Source: Halalkalibacterium ligniniphilum (GTDB lineage: Bacteria > Bacillota > Bacilli > Bacillales > Bacillaceae_D). From it: a stretch of DNA of 41,489 nucleotides. Positions 30,443-40,238 of this stretch are shown piece by piece. Positions within the stretch are counted from its first letter, which is position 1. Each line of letters opens with the position of its first letter. Made by a program: the position numbers and the translations under genes. The notes below the pieces were generated by a model that was given only the letters and a program-made list of their open reading frames with translations, had not been told where the DNA came from and searched no databases. The stretch is from NCBI RefSeq assembly GCF_000334155.1, contig NZ_ANNK01000060.1:1-41489 (forward strand). Reading direction: 5' to 3'.

Positions 30443-31681
30443 GTGAAAGCTTTACAAGATGTAAGTGTGAACATAGAGGAAATAAAAGAGGGTCGTGTCA
30501 CAACACCGAAAGGGTTTAAAGCAACAGGTATCCATACAGGGGTGAAACGGAAACGGAAAGACCTTGGTGCAATTGTATGCGACGTACCAGCAAGTAGTGC
30601 AGGTGTGTATACACTCAATAAAATTCAAGCAGCACCACTGAAGGTGACCCAAGAGAGCATTGCGAAGGAAGGAAAGCTCCGTGCACTGATTGTGAATAGT
30701 GGAAACGCGAATGCGTGTACAGGCAAAAGAGGACTAGAGGATGCCTATGAGATGCGTCGACTCGGTGCAGAAGTATTTGGGATTCCTGAGCATCAAGTTG
30801 CGGTTACTTCCACAGGGGTCATTGGCGAGTTTTTACAAATGGAAAAAATAACAGCTGGAATTCAATCACTTCTCCCAGTCGCTGGGGTTGATGGAGCATC
30901 AGCCTTCAATGAAGCGATTATGACGACCGATACGATGGAGAAGCATGCTTGCTACCAAACAACCATCGATGGGGTAAAAGTGACATTAGGTGGAGTTGCC
31001 AAAGGGTCTGGCATGATTCACCCGAACATGGCGACGATGCTTTCTTTCGTAACGACTGATGCGAAGATTGAACCAGAGCATTTACAGGCTGCCCTTTCAT
31101 CGATTACAAACAAAACATTTAATCGAATCACCGTTGACGGAGATACCTCAACAAACGATATGGTTGTCGTTATGGCAAGCGGCCTTGCTGAGCATGAGCC
31201 ACTTACGCCAGAGCATCCAGACTGGCTCAATTTCTACGCAGCGCTCGAGAAAACGTGTGAGCAGTTAGCGAAAAAAATTGCCCGGGACGGAGAAGGGGCT
31301 ACAAAGTTAATTGAAGTGCAAGTTCAAGGTGCAGCAACAGACGAAGAAGCTGGAATGGTCGCAAAGAAAATCGTTGGTTCCGATTTAGTTAAATCAGCCG
31401 TCTATGGTACGGATGCAAACTGGGGACGGATTATTTGTGCGATTGGCTACAGTGGCTGCACTGTCGATCCTGATACGATTGATATTGCGATTGGACCGAT
31501 TCAGACTTTAAAGGACAGTCAGCCAATGACGTTTTCTGAAGAAGAAGCAACAGCCTATATGCAACAAAATGAACATGTTATCATTTCAGTCGATCTTCAT
31601 CTAGGAGATGGCTTCGGAAAAGCATGGGGTTGTGACTTGACATATGATTATGTACGCATTAATGCAGGGTACCGAACGTAA
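30443..31681 (+). CDS. argJ: Glutamate N-acetyltransferase (bifunctional ornithine acetyltransferase)
   Basis: 412 residues. Transfers acetyl groups from N-acetylornithine to glutamate, closing the cyclic arginine pathway, and probably also uses acetyl-CoA, since no argA or argE is present here. The self-cleavage site is K-G-S-G-M-I-H-P-N-M-A-T-M-L, where the Thr becomes the nucleophile of the beta chain. The start is GTG 30443, with GGAGGAG upstream; an ATG at 30389 lies inside argC. The gap to argC is 13 bases. Confidence 0.96.
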   Translation: MKALQDVSVNIEEIKEGRVTTPKGFKATGIHTGVKRKRKDLGAIVCDVPASSAGVYTLNKIQAAPLKVTQESIAKEGKLRALIVNSGNANACTGKRGLEDAYEMRRLGAEVFGIPEHQVAVTSTGVIGEFLQMEKITAGIQSLLPVAGVDGASAFNEAIMTTDTMEKHACYQTTIDGVKVTLGGVAKGSGMIHPNMATMLSFVTTDAKIEPEHLQAALSSITNKTFNRITVDGDTSTNDMVVVMASGLAEHEPLTPEHPDWLNFYAALEKTCEQLAKKIARDGEGATKLIEVQVQGAATDEEAGMVAKKIVGSDLVKSAVYGTDANWGRIICAIGYSGCTVDPDTIDIAIGPIQTLKDSQPMTFSEEEATAYMQQNEHVIISVDLHLGDGFGKAWGCDLTYDYVRINAGYRT

Positions 31682-31696
31682 GGAGAGGAGTCGAGC

Positions 31697-32482
31697 ATGA
31701 AAGAAAAAATTGTCATTAAATGTGGTGGTAGCATTCTTGATTCACTGTCTGACTCATTTTTTGCAAGCATTCAGCAATTAAAAGAGCAAGGAAAAGAACC
31801 GATCGTTGTCCATGGTGGCGGGCCGGCAATTAATGAAATGCTTGAACTCAAAGGGGTTGAAAGTACGTTTGTTAACGGGCTGCGAAAGACGACAAAAGAC
31901 GTGCTTGATGTGGCTGAAATGGTCTTGTGTGGAAAAGTGAATAAGCAGCTTGTCTCGAAGCTACAGCTTGCGGGGCTACCTACCGTTGGCTTGTCAGGCT
32001 GTGACGGTCAGCTTATCACGGTTGAGCCAGTGGACTCAGAAGGTTTAGGCTATGTAGGAGAGCCAACAGCTGTGAATGACAATTTACTTCTTACAATGCT
32101 TGAGCAAGGGTATGTTCCGGTCATTGCGCCAATTGGTGTTGGTGATGATGGTGCTCATTATAATATTAATGCAGATAGTGCAGCTGCAGCGATAGCTTCT
32201 GCTATTGGAGCGGTTGAGCTTATGTTTGTGACCGATGTGCCAGGCATTTTAAAACAAGGTGAAGTGATTGAAAAGCTAACGACGGCGGATGTTGAACAGC
32301 TTATGAAGGATGGAACAATTCATGGGGGAATGATTCCAAAAGTGAAAGCAGCTGTAGCAAGCTTAACCAATGAACTCCATTCTGTATTAATTGTAGACGG
32401 TCGTCAGGCTTTTCTAAAAGAAGAAGGAAAATTTACCGGAACCATTATTCAAAAAGATCCCGTCACAACAGAGGCGTTGTAA
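31697..32482 (+). CDS. argB: Acetylglutamate kinase
   Basis: 261 residues, amino acid kinase fold; phosphorylates N-acetylglutamate. V-I-K-C-G-G-S at the start, V-V-H-G-G-G-P-A-I-N for substrate binding, N-I-N-A-D-S-A-A-A-A-I-A and G-G-M-I-P-K-V-K near the nucleotide site. It lacks the N-terminal extension of arginine-inhibited hexameric kinases, so allosteric arginine inhibition is less likely. Fifteen bases after argJ, with AGGAGAGG before the ATG. Confidence 0.96.
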   Translation: MKEKIVIKCGGSILDSLSDSFFASIQQLKEQGKEPIVVHGGGPAINEMLELKGVESTFVNGLRKTTKDVLDVAEMVLCGKVNKQLVSKLQLAGLPTVGLSGCDGQLITVEPVDSEGLGYVGEPTAVNDNLLLTMLEQGYVPVIAPIGVGDDGAHYNINADSAAAAIASAIGAVELMFVTDVPGILKQGEVIEKLTTADVEQLMKDGTIHGGMIPKVKAAVASLTNELHSVLIVDGRQAFLKEEGKFTGTIIQKDPVTTEAL

Positions 32483-32496
32483 GGAGGAAGGTAACA

Positions 32497-33663
32497 TTGA
32501 GTCATTTATTCCCAACATACGGTAAATGGGACATTGAAATTAAATCTGGAAGTGGAGCATTCGTCGTTGATTCGAACGGAAAAAGCTATTTAGATTTTAT
32601 TGCAGGGATTGCTGTTTGTAACTTAGGTCACTGCCACCCGAAAGTGATAAATGCAGTAAAGGAACAATTAGACACCCTTTGGCACATTTCTAATTTATCA
32701 CCAATTCAAGGTCAAGAGGATGTGGCGAAAAAGCTGACAGAAAATCACACAGGTGACTATGTGTTCTTCTGTAACAGTGGGACAGAAGCGAATGAAGCGG
32801 CGATTAAGCTCGCAAGGAAAGCAACAGGAAAGCATCACATCATTAGTTTGGTTAATTCGTTTCACGGGCGAACGTTAGGAAGTATGGCGGCAACAGGTCA
32901 AGAAAAAATTCATGCTGGCTTCGGACCTATGCTGTCAACCTTTGATTATGTGCCGTTAAATGATATCCACGCACTGCAAGCTGCTGTAAATGAAGAGACA
33001 GCTGCCATTGTGGTTGAAGTGATCCAAGGAGAAGGCGGCGTTCATGTCATGGCTCAATCATTCGCAGATGGGCTGCAAGCACTTTGCGAAGAAAAGGGCA
33101 TCCTGCTCATCATTGATGAAATTCAAACAGGGATTGGGAGAACGGGTAAGGCGTATGCCTATGAACATTACGGCTTGTCACCAGATATCGTCACACTTGC
33201 AAAAGGATTAGGGAATGGTTTTCCTGTAGGAGCGATGATTGGGAAAGCTCATCTTAAAGAAAGCTTTTCTGCAGGAAGTCATGGATCGACATTTGGCGGA
33301 AACCCATTGGCGATGGCAGCTGCAAAGGTCGTTTTAACCGAAATATTCAACGAGGAATTTCTCGATGAGGTAGCTAAAAAAGGAAAGACCTTTAAGGCAA
33401 AGCTTCGTGATACGCTTCTCGATTACTCAATGGTTCAAGAAATACGTGGAATAGGTCTGATGATTGGGATTGAGTGCAATACGGATGTCACTGCCATTGT
33501 AAAAGCACTCCGCGATAAAGGGTTGCTTGTTATGAATGCAGGATCGAAAGTGATTCGTCTGCTGCCTCCATTAACGGTTACAAACGAAGAGCTTGAGCAA
33601 GCACTACAATTACTCAGTGAAGTATTTCAAGAACTGGAAACAAAACAAACCTTAACGAAATAA
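32497..33663 (+). CDS. argD: Acetylornithine aminotransferase
   Basis: 388 residues, class III PLP aminotransferase converting N-acetylglutamate semialdehyde to N-acetylornithine. N-S-G-T-E-A-N-E-A-A, S-F-H-G-R-T-L-G and I-I-D-E-I-Q-T-G-I-G-R-T are present, and the PLP lysine is in L-A-K-G-L-G-N-G-F-P-V-G. TTG start with AAGGAGGAAGG upstream. It belongs to the same broad family as the HemL-like protein at 4694 but is clearly a different branch. Confidence 0.95.
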   Translation: MSHLFPTYGKWDIEIKSGSGAFVVDSNGKSYLDFIAGIAVCNLGHCHPKVINAVKEQLDTLWHISNLSPIQGQEDVAKKLTENHTGDYVFFCNSGTEANEAAIKLARKATGKHHIISLVNSFHGRTLGSMAATGQEKIHAGFGPMLSTFDYVPLNDIHALQAAVNEETAAIVVEVIQGEGGVHVMAQSFADGLQALCEEKGILLIIDEIQTGIGRTGKAYAYEHYGLSPDIVTLAKGLGNGFPVGAMIGKAHLKESFSAGSHGSTFGGNPLAMAAAKVVLTEIFNEEFLDEVAKKGKTFKAKLRDTLLDYSMVQEIRGIGLMIGIECNTDVTAIVKALRDKGLLVMNAGSKVIRLLPPLTVTNEELEQALQLLSEVFQELETKQTLTK

Positions 33664-33744
33664 CCGATAAAGGGATTTTATTTTTCATGGATTTGTATAA
33701 AAATACTTGTTGTTCGATAGATATACGGATTTGGAGGGAGACCA

Positions 33745-34824
33745 TTGAAAGCTTATTTAGTTCTAGAGACAGGGGAGCGCTTTGAAGGGGAAATTGAAGG
33801 AGAACATCAGGATGTGTATGGAGAAGTTGTGTTCTACACAGGAATGACAGGATACCAAGAGGTCATGAGTGACCCCTCATTTAAAGGACAGCTTGTTGTG
33901 TTTACATATCCTTTAATTGGGAATTACGGCATCAATGAGCATGATTTTGAAAGCACAGCCCCTCAAGCAGCTGGGATGATTGTGAGTGAAAGCAGCTCGA
34001 AAGGCTATCATTATGAAGCCAGCCAATCTTTAGCAAGCTGCTGCAAAAAAGCGAATATCCCACTACTATCTGGTATCGATACTAGAGCTGTGGTCAAACG
34101 AATTCGTGAGCAAGGGGATATGGGTGCGGTTATCACGACGGATCCGGCTAACATCTCATTTGAAAATTGGACGCCAATTGGAGAGCAAGAGTTAGTAAAA
34201 GAGGTGGCGACAGCAGAGGTAATGACAACGGGAGAGGACGGACCTCATGTTGTTCTTGTTGACTTTGGTTTTAAGCAGTCAATTTTTGATGCATTGATTG
34301 AAAAAGGGTGTAAAGTCACTGTGGTTCCATATCATACGTCATTTGAGGACATTGCCTCACTTAAGCCTGATGGTGTTCTTTTCTCAAATGGTCCTGGAAA
34401 TCCTAAAAAAATGGAGCCTTTTCTTCCAACCGTTCGAAAGCTGGCGGAAAACTATCCGGCTCTCGGTATTTGTCTCGGTCATCAGCTGTTAGCTCTCGCA
34501 TTTGGGGCGGACACTGATAAGCTTCGCTTTGGTCATCGTGGGGCAAATCAGCCTGTACTAGATGTTGTGACCAAACGTGTCTACATGACCTCTCAAAATC
34601 ATAGCTACGTTGTAAAAGAAGAGTCACTTGCAGAAACAGACTTTGATGTTTTATTTAAAAACATTAACGATGGTTCGATTGAGGGGCTGCGTCATAAGCA
34701 CTTGCCAGTCCAAACAGTGCAGTTTCACCCAGAGGCACATCCAGGACCGAGCGATAGTGAAGTAATCTTTTCTCAGTTTATTGACGAGATTCATAGTAAA
34801 GGGAGAGAGAAAGCATATGCCTAA
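33745..34824 (+). CDS. carA: Carbamoyl-phosphate synthase small (glutaminase) subunit, arginine-type
   Basis: 359 residues; hydrolyses glutamine and channels ammonia to CarB. The N-terminal domain (F-Y-T-G-M-T-G-Y-Q-E-V) is followed by a class I glutamine amidotransferase domain with the catalytic Cys in L-G-I-C-L-G-H-Q and the His/Glu pair in Q-F-H-P-E-A-H-P-G-P. TTG start behind GGAGGGAG. The 81-base gap from argD is the longest inside the operon and has no clear promoter. Placement with arg genes identifies it as the arginine-regulated enzyme. Confidence 0.95.
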   Translation: MKAYLVLETGERFEGEIEGEHQDVYGEVVFYTGMTGYQEVMSDPSFKGQLVVFTYPLIGNYGINEHDFESTAPQAAGMIVSESSSKGYHYEASQSLASCCKKANIPLLSGIDTRAVVKRIREQGDMGAVITTDPANISFENWTPIGEQELVKEVATAEVMTTGEDGPHVVLVDFGFKQSIFDALIEKGCKVTVVPYHTSFEDIASLKPDGVLFSNGPGNPKKMEPFLPTVRKLAENYPALGICLGHQLLALAFGADTDKLRFGHRGANQPVLDVVTKRVYMTSQNHSYVVKEESLAETDFDVLFKNINDGSIEGLRHKHLPVQTVQFHPEAHPGPSDSEVIFSQFIDEIHSKGREKAYA

Positions 34825-37800
34825 ACAGTCAGACATCCAATCCGTTCTCGTCATTGGTTCGGGACCAATTGTTATCGGTCAAGCAGCAGAATTTGATTAC
34901 GCAGGAACACAAGCGTGTCTTGCTTTAAAAGAAGAAGGAATTAAGGTGATTCTCATTAATAATAATCCGGCAACGGTCATGACCGATGAGGCATGTGCCG
35001 ATGTCGTTTATTTTGAACCACTAACCGTAAAAAGCATTGAAGGCATTATAAAAAAAGAACAGCCAGATGGGCTTCTTGCCACGTTGGGTGGACAAACTGG
35101 TCTAAATTTAGCCATGTCTCTTCACGACGCAGGCATTCTTGAAAAATATAATGTCAAACTTCTTGGAACGCCGATTGATTCGATTAAAAAAGGAGAAGAT
35201 CGAGAATTATTCCGTGCTTTAATGAACGAGCTAAATGAGCCCGTGCCTGAAAGTGAAATTGTGGAAACCGTGGATGACGCGGTTGCATTTGCGATGCAGG
35301 TCGGCTATCCAATTATTGTTCGACCAGCATATACCCTTGGAGGAGCTGGAGGCGGAATTGCTGACAGTGAAGAAGAGCTGCGTAAAATTGTAAAGGGGGG
35401 CTTAGCATTAAGCCCGATTCAGCAATGTCTGATTGAAAAAAGCATCGCTGGCTATAAAGAAGTAGAATATGAAGTGATGCGGGATGCGAATGATACGTGC
35501 ATTACCGTTTGTAACATGGAGAACATTGACCCTGTCGGCATTCATACAGGTGATTCCATTGTCGTTGCTCCATCACAAACATTGACAGATCAAGAGTACC
35601 AAATGCTCCGTTCGACCTCTTTAAAAATTATTCGTGCCCTCGGAATCATTGGCGGATGCAACATTCAATTTGCCCTTGATCCACACAGCAAGCAGTACTA
35701 TTTAATTGAGGTGAATCCTCGTGTGAGTCGCTCATCGGCCCTTGCATCGAAAGCTACTGGCTACCCAATTGCAAGAATGGCTGCAAAGCTAAGCATTGGC
35801 TACGCATTACATGAACTTCTTAACCCGGTTACAGGCCATACGTATGCAAGCTTCGAGCCTGCCCTCGATTATGTCGTCGTTAAGTTTCCTCGTTGGCCGT
35901 TTGACAAGCTCATTCATGCCGAAAGAAAGTTAGGAACACAAATGAAGGCCACAGGCGAAGTGATGGCGATTGAACGGAAATTAGAAGCAGCTCTTCAAAA
36001 GGCGGTGCGCTCTTTAGAAATTAAAGTGAATGGACTTGAGCTTCCAGAACTCACAAGCTGGAAGACAGAGAAGCTTTGGCAGAGCGTCAAAAAAGCTGAT
36101 GATCGTCGATTTTTTGCGATTCTTGAACTCATGCGCCGTGGGATTACGACGGAGGAACTGCACAAGGAAACGAACATCGATCGTTTTTTCCTTCACTCCT
36201 TCCAGCTTTTAATTGAACTGGAGCAGCAGGTGAAGAAGGATTCACTAGAGATGGTTACAGAGGAAGCCCTTATCACTTATAAAAAGTATGGGTTTTCGGA
36301 TGCGTGGCTTGCAACTGCATGGGATGTAAGCGAAAGTGATGTTCGGGAAAAACGTGCATCGCTTGGGCTTAAGCCTTCGTATAAAATGGTTGATACATGT
36401 GCTGCAGAGTTTGAAGCATCAACAGCTTATTACTATTCAAGCTGGGGTGGAGAAAATGATGTTGAGCCATCAAAAGATAAAAAGAAGGTATTAATTATTG
36501 GTTCTGGTCCTATACGAATCGGGCAAGGGATTGAATTTGATTATTGCTCGGTTCATGGGGCGAAAAGCCTTCACCGGTTAGGGTATGAAGCAATCATTAT
36601 GAATAACAACCCTGAAACTGTGAGCACCGATTATGAGACAGCAGACAGACTGTATTTTGAGCCATTGACTGTTGAAGATGTTCTCCATGTCATTGAACTG
36701 GAGAAAGTGGATGGCGTCATCGTGCAACTCGGTGGTCAAACCGCCATTTCTTTAACAGAAGGGCTAGAAAAAGCTGGGGTTCTGATTCTTGGAACAAATC
36801 AAGCGACGATTGATGATCTTGAAGACCGTGAACGCTTTTATCAGTTCATGCAAAAGGTAGGTGTTCCTCATATTCCTGGCGTGACAGTGGACAGAAAAGA
36901 GCAAATCGCACCTAAAGCGAAAGAAATAGGATACCCTGTCTTGTTACGTCCATCCTATGTTATTGGAGGACAGGGAATGTTTATCGCCAGTGATGAAGAG
37001 GAATTACATGATTATTTGCATGATGAAAAGGTCTCGATTACATTACCAGTATTAATTGATGCCTACTACCCAGGCGTAGAATTTGAAGTTGATGCCATTA
37101 CAGATGGTAAGGAGATTTTTATTCCTGGTATGTTCGAACATGTTGAAAAGGCAGGCGTCCATTCCGGAGACAGTACAGCTGTCACCCCACCGTATTCCTT
37201 GAGTGAAGAAATTAAACAGCTGGCGGTCAGCTACACTGAAAAAATCGCACAAGGTATGCAGTTTAAAGGGATTTTTAACATCCAGTTTGTCTACGATAAT
37301 GGTCAGCTTTACGTGATTGAAGTCAACCCGAGAGCTTCACGGACGGTGCCGATCTTTAGTAAAGCTACAGGAACGAATTTAATCGATATAACAATCCAAG
37401 TGCTGCTTGGAAAAACATTAAAAGAGCTTCAGATCAAACCGGGCTATGGAGAAGAAACTCCTTATTATACAGTGAAAGCACCTGTATTCTCCTTCCAAAA
37501 GCTCTCAGGCTTAGACCCACTGTTAGAAGCGGAAATGAAGTCAACAGGTGAGTTGATTGCCATGAGTGAAAGCTTAGACGAGGCCTTTGCAAAAGCCTTT
37601 GCTTGGGGAGAAGAACAGACGCCTGCGTTGTTCCGAAAAACAGGGTCGATTTATTATGATGTTAACGAAGGTGACGCTGATGCCTTTCAAGCACTTGCCG
37701 ATACTTTAAAAGAGAAAGGCTTCCAGCTTGAAGATTCAAAGAACGTCTCTTTTGAGCAATGGATTCAGCAAGATGATGTGGTGGCCCTTATTACGATTCC

Positions 37801-37975
37801 GGCACCTGGGCAGAAAACGGGGAAAAGCTGGAGGGAGGAAGCTTTAAAACAGCGTGTTACTGTTATTACAGAAATTTCAACGCTTGCGAAAATGATCGAC
37901 GGGTTAGAAGGCGTTGGCTCAGAGGTGTATTCTGTTCAAGAGCGTTTAGCTAAAGCCTCTGCCATGCACATTTAA
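34817..37975 (+). CDS. carB: Carbamoyl-phosphate synthase large subunit, arginine-type
   Basis: 1052 residues; makes carbamoyl phosphate from bicarbonate, ammonia and two ATP. It has the usual duplicated ATP-grasp halves: V-L-V-I-G-S-G-P-I-V-I-G-Q-A-A-E-F-D-Y-A-G at the start and V-L-I-I-G-S-G-P-I-R-I-G-Q-G-I-E-F-D-Y-C in the second half, with N-P-R-V-S-R-S-S-A-L-A and N-P-R-A-S-R-T-V-P in the active sites. The C-terminal regulatory domain is short, as in arginine-specific Bacillus enzymes. ATG 34817 overlaps the carA stop by eight bases, so translation is coupled. Confidence 0.96.
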   Translation: MPKQSDIQSVLVIGSGPIVIGQAAEFDYAGTQACLALKEEGIKVILINNNPATVMTDEACADVVYFEPLTVKSIEGIIKKEQPDGLLATLGGQTGLNLAMSLHDAGILEKYNVKLLGTPIDSIKKGEDRELFRALMNELNEPVPESEIVETVDDAVAFAMQVGYPIIVRPAYTLGGAGGGIADSEEELRKIVKGGLALSPIQQCLIEKSIAGYKEVEYEVMRDANDTCITVCNMENIDPVGIHTGDSIVVAPSQTLTDQEYQMLRSTSLKIIRALGIIGGCNIQFALDPHSKQYYLIEVNPRVSRSSALASKATGYPIARMAAKLSIGYALHELLNPVTGHTYASFEPALDYVVVKFPRWPFDKLIHAERKLGTQMKATGEVMAIERKLEAALQKAVRSLEIKVNGLELPELTSWKTEKLWQSVKKADDRRFFAILELMRRGITTEELHKETNIDRFFLHSFQLLIELEQQVKKDSLEMVTEEALITYKKYGFSDAWLATAWDVSESDVREKRASLGLKPSYKMVDTCAAEFEASTAYYYSSWGGENDVEPSKDKKKVLIIGSGPIRIGQGIEFDYCSVHGAKSLHRLGYEAIIMNNNPETVSTDYETADRLYFEPLTVEDVLHVIELEKVDGVIVQLGGQTAISLTEGLEKAGVLILGTNQATIDDLEDRERFYQFMQKVGVPHIPGVTVDRKEQIAPKAKEIGYPVLLRPSYVIGGQGMFIASDEEELHDYLHDEKVSITLPVLIDAYYPGVEFEVDAITDGKEIFIPGMFEHVEKAGVHSGDSTAVTPPYSLSEEIKQLAVSYTEKIAQGMQFKGIFNIQFVYDNGQLYVIEVNPRASRTVPIFSKATGTNLIDITIQVLLGKTLKELQIKPGYGEETPYYTVKAPVFSFQKLSGLDPLLEAEMKSTGELIAMSESLDEAFAKAFAWGEEQTPALFRKTGSIYYDVNEGDADAFQALADTLKEKGFQLEDSKNVSFEQWIQQDDVVALITIPAPGQKTGKSWREEALKQRVTVITEISTLAKMIDGLEGVGSEVYSVQERLAKASAMHI

Positions 37976-37989
37976 AAAAAGGACGTGAG

Positions 37990-38952
37990 TTGAACGTGAA
38001 TGAGGTATCTATCAATCCATCCACACTGAAAGGTCGGGATTTCTTAACCCTTTTAGATTTTACACCAGATGAAGTTCAATATTTATTGAGCAAAGCAGTT
38101 GAATTAAAGGCTGCACAAAAGCAAGGAATAGGAAAGCTCGAGCTTGCAGGAAAATCTCTCGGCATGATCTTTGAAAATGCTTCGACGCGAACAAGAGTCT
38201 CATTTGAAGTTGGGATGACACAGCTAGGGGGCCACGCCCTCTTTTTAAGCCCTAGAGATTTGCAAATTGGCCGTGGAGAGCCAGTGAAGGATACAGCCAA
38301 TGTGTTGTCTCGTTACGTAGATGCGATCATGATTCGAACGAATTCTCACGAAACGGTTCAGGAGCTTGCTGAGTATGCAGCCGTTCCTGTTATTAATGCC
38401 TTGACGGATGCTTTTCATCCATGTCAGGCCCTTGCTGATCTTTTAACAATCCAAGAGCAAAAAGGTGAGCTACAAGGGAAAAAGCTGGTCTATTTCGGAG
38501 ACGGCAATAATGTTGCACACTCCTTACTTATCGCAGGTGCAAAAACAGGTATGGATGTAACGGTTGCCTCACCTGTTGGTTATGAGGTTGACCCATCGAT
38601 TTTTAATCTTGCGGTAGAGGCTGCAAAAGAGACTGGAGCAACGCTGACACTTTCCTCCGATCCAAAAGCGGCTGCAAAGGGTGCTGATGTCATTTATACG
38701 GATGTATGGGCAAGCATGGGCTATGAACAGGAACAGCAAGAACGGGAAAAAGCTCTTTTCCCATATCAAGTGAATGACGAGCTTGTAAGCCAAGCAGCAT
38801 CCGATTTTATTTTCCTTCATTGCCTACCTGCTCATCGAGGAGAAGAAGTGACGGCATCAGTGATAGATGGTACTAGATCATTTGTCTACGACCAAGCTGA
38901 AAATCGCCTTCACGTACAAAAGGCTGTACTTGTTTCCTTAATCGGTTCTTAA
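37990..38952 (+). CDS. argF: Ornithine carbamoyltransferase
   Basis: 320 residues; forms citrulline from ornithine and carbamoyl phosphate. The carbamoyl-phosphate site is S-T-R-T-R-V-S-F-E (S-T-R-T-R), with H-P-C-Q-A-L-A-D, and the ornithine site is F-L-H-C-L-P-A-H-R-G. The start is taken as TTG 37990 with AAGGA six bases upstream; GTG 37996 is possible. Fourteen bases after carB, it completes the operon order known from B. subtilis. argG and argH are not in the window. Confidence 0.96.
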   Translation: MNVNEVSINPSTLKGRDFLTLLDFTPDEVQYLLSKAVELKAAQKQGIGKLELAGKSLGMIFENASTRTRVSFEVGMTQLGGHALFLSPRDLQIGRGEPVKDTANVLSRYVDAIMIRTNSHETVQELAEYAAVPVINALTDAFHPCQALADLLTIQEQKGELQGKKLVYFGDGNNVAHSLLIAGAKTGMDVTVASPVGYEVDPSIFNLAVEAAKETGATLTLSSDPKAAAKGADVIYTDVWASMGYEQEQQEREKALFPYQVNDELVSQAASDFIFLHCLPAHRGEEVTASVIDGTRSFVYDQAENRLHVQKAVLVSLIGS

Positions 38953-39003
38953 ATATCGCCACGCCCTTCTGGATATCCTAATGATTAAAGGAGGCGAAGG
39001 TAG

Positions 39004-39183
39004 ATGGGACAAAATCGTCAGTTTGAACCAGGAATGAAAGCACCAAATAACGGTATGTATGTTGAAATTGGGGAAACAGGCAGTACGGTAAAAAAACCAA
39101 AAGCTGTTAAACTGAATGCTGGAGATCCATTCCCAGAAACGTCAAATCACAATCGAAAATGGACACCCAAGCGAAAACCGTAA
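39004..39183 (+). CDS. yjzC: YjzC family protein
   Basis: 59 residues: M-G-Q-N-R-Q-F-E-P-G-M-K-A-P-N-N-G at the start, Y-V-E-I-G-E-T-G in the middle and a basic end W-T-P-K-R-K-P. It matches YjzC, a short soluble protein of unknown function that also follows argF in B. subtilis. AAAGGAGG lies eight bases before the ATG. Ends at the terminator that probably closes the arg operon. Confidence 0.9.
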   Translation: MGQNRQFEPGMKAPNNGMYVEIGETGSTVKKPKAVKLNAGDPFPETSNHNRKWTPKRKP

Positions 39184-39185
39184 GA

Positions 39186-39219
39186 AAAAGCTGACGATCC
39201 AACGATCGTCAGCTTTCTT
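39186..39219 (+). terminator. Terminator of the arg operon/yjzC
   Basis: AAAGCTGACGATC, loop CAAC, GATCGTCAGCTTT, then CTT. The 220 bases after it (39220-39439) show no gene I can support. Confidence 0.85.
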
Positions 39220-39439
39220 GATCATAGGTAAGCTCGTTGACGCATATGTTACTAGACCATCTTTTATTTGAACAAAACGAGAAAACGGATCATAAGCTGA
39301 AAGTTCATTCAGGAAAGATGCTCGATTATACGCTAGCCTTAGTCCGTTTTTACATCTGCTGCATAACGTATAGTGGGGAACGAATGGGGATTTAGAACAT
39401 TCGTCAAGGGAACCAAGCAAGTAGATGAGAGGCGAAGAC

Positions 39440-40183
39440 ATGAGTGTAATCCGACGTTTTTTGTGTTTAGAAGAACAGTGGTGTGTGATTCATTTGCCAG
39501 AGCAACCGAGTGGGTTTGCAGTATTGTTGCTTGGCGACGTTAATCATTATGTGGAAAAGAATACATGTTTTTGGGTTCAGCATCCAAGCAGGAGTCAATT
39601 TATTCAATATTTGCTGACAAAGGGGTATACCGTATTTACTTCAAATTTTTTTGGCAGGCATTGGGGAAGTGAGAGGGCCACTCGCCTAGCGATCCGACTT
39701 TATCATCTTGTTATGAAACGAGAAATTTTAAATAAAAACATTCATCTATTTGCAGAAGGTATGGGTGCACTAGTGGCGATAAAGCTTGCAAACATGATCC
39801 CTGAAAAAATACGCTCCGTGATGCTAGTGAATCCGTGTCTTGATTTACGTGCGTATTATGAGCAGGAGGAACAAAATAAATTTTTCTATAAACGCTTTGT
39901 GTATGAAATCGCCACCGCTCATAGCATCAGTAAAAAAGAAGTTGGAGAATATATCCGTCACAAGGAAGAGCAGGGATGTGAGTGCCCTTTATTGCCTATC
40001 TCTATCCTCCATGAAATGCATGAAAAACGCTATCCACTTCGTCTGCACAGTCGGCCATTTCAGCAAGCGTGTGAAAAAGAAGGGAAACCTGTATCCTTAA
40101 GACTTTTATTGCCGGGAAAATCGTTTTCTTATTTTGCAGAACTGGCGTGCCTCTTTTTTCGTGCGTATGAAAAAAAGCTATAA
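39440..40183 (+). CDS. Alpha/beta-hydrolase-like protein lacking the catalytic serine
   Basis: 247 residues with an alpha/beta-hydrolase layout: G-F-A-V-L-L-L-G-D after strand one, Y-T-V-F-T-S-N-F-F-G-R-H-W-G, and a nucleophile-elbow region H-L-F-A-E-G-M-G-A-L-V-A followed by V-M-L-V-N-P. At the elbow the expected G-x-S-x-G reads A-E-G-M-G, so Gly107 takes the place of the nucleophile. No convincing His follows near the end. It is probably a non-catalytic or divergent member. The start is ATG 39440, after GAGAGGCG; an ATG at 39425 lacks a binding site. Followed after a CCCTCTTC/GAAGAGGG hairpin by the SDR gene. Confidence 0.7.
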   Translation: MSVIRRFLCLEEQWCVIHLPEQPSGFAVLLLGDVNHYVEKNTCFWVQHPSRSQFIQYLLTKGYTVFTSNFFGRHWGSERATRLAIRLYHLVMKREILNKNIHLFAEGMGALVAIKLANMIPEKIRSVMLVNPCLDLRAYYEQEEQNKFFYKRFVYEIATAHSISKKEVGEYIRHKEEQGCECPLLPISILHEMHEKRYPLRLHSRPFQQACEKEGKPVSLRLLLPGKSFSYFAELACLFFRAYEKKL

Positions 40184-40238
40184 GCCCTCTTCTACTGGGG
40201 GAAGAGGGGGTACATAGAGGGAAGTGGAGGAGATTAGC

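Noticed and set aside
39142-39441. 99-codon minus-strand frame across the yjzC end and the gap
   Set aside because: Overlaps yjzC and its terminator and its product resembles no family; no clear binding site.
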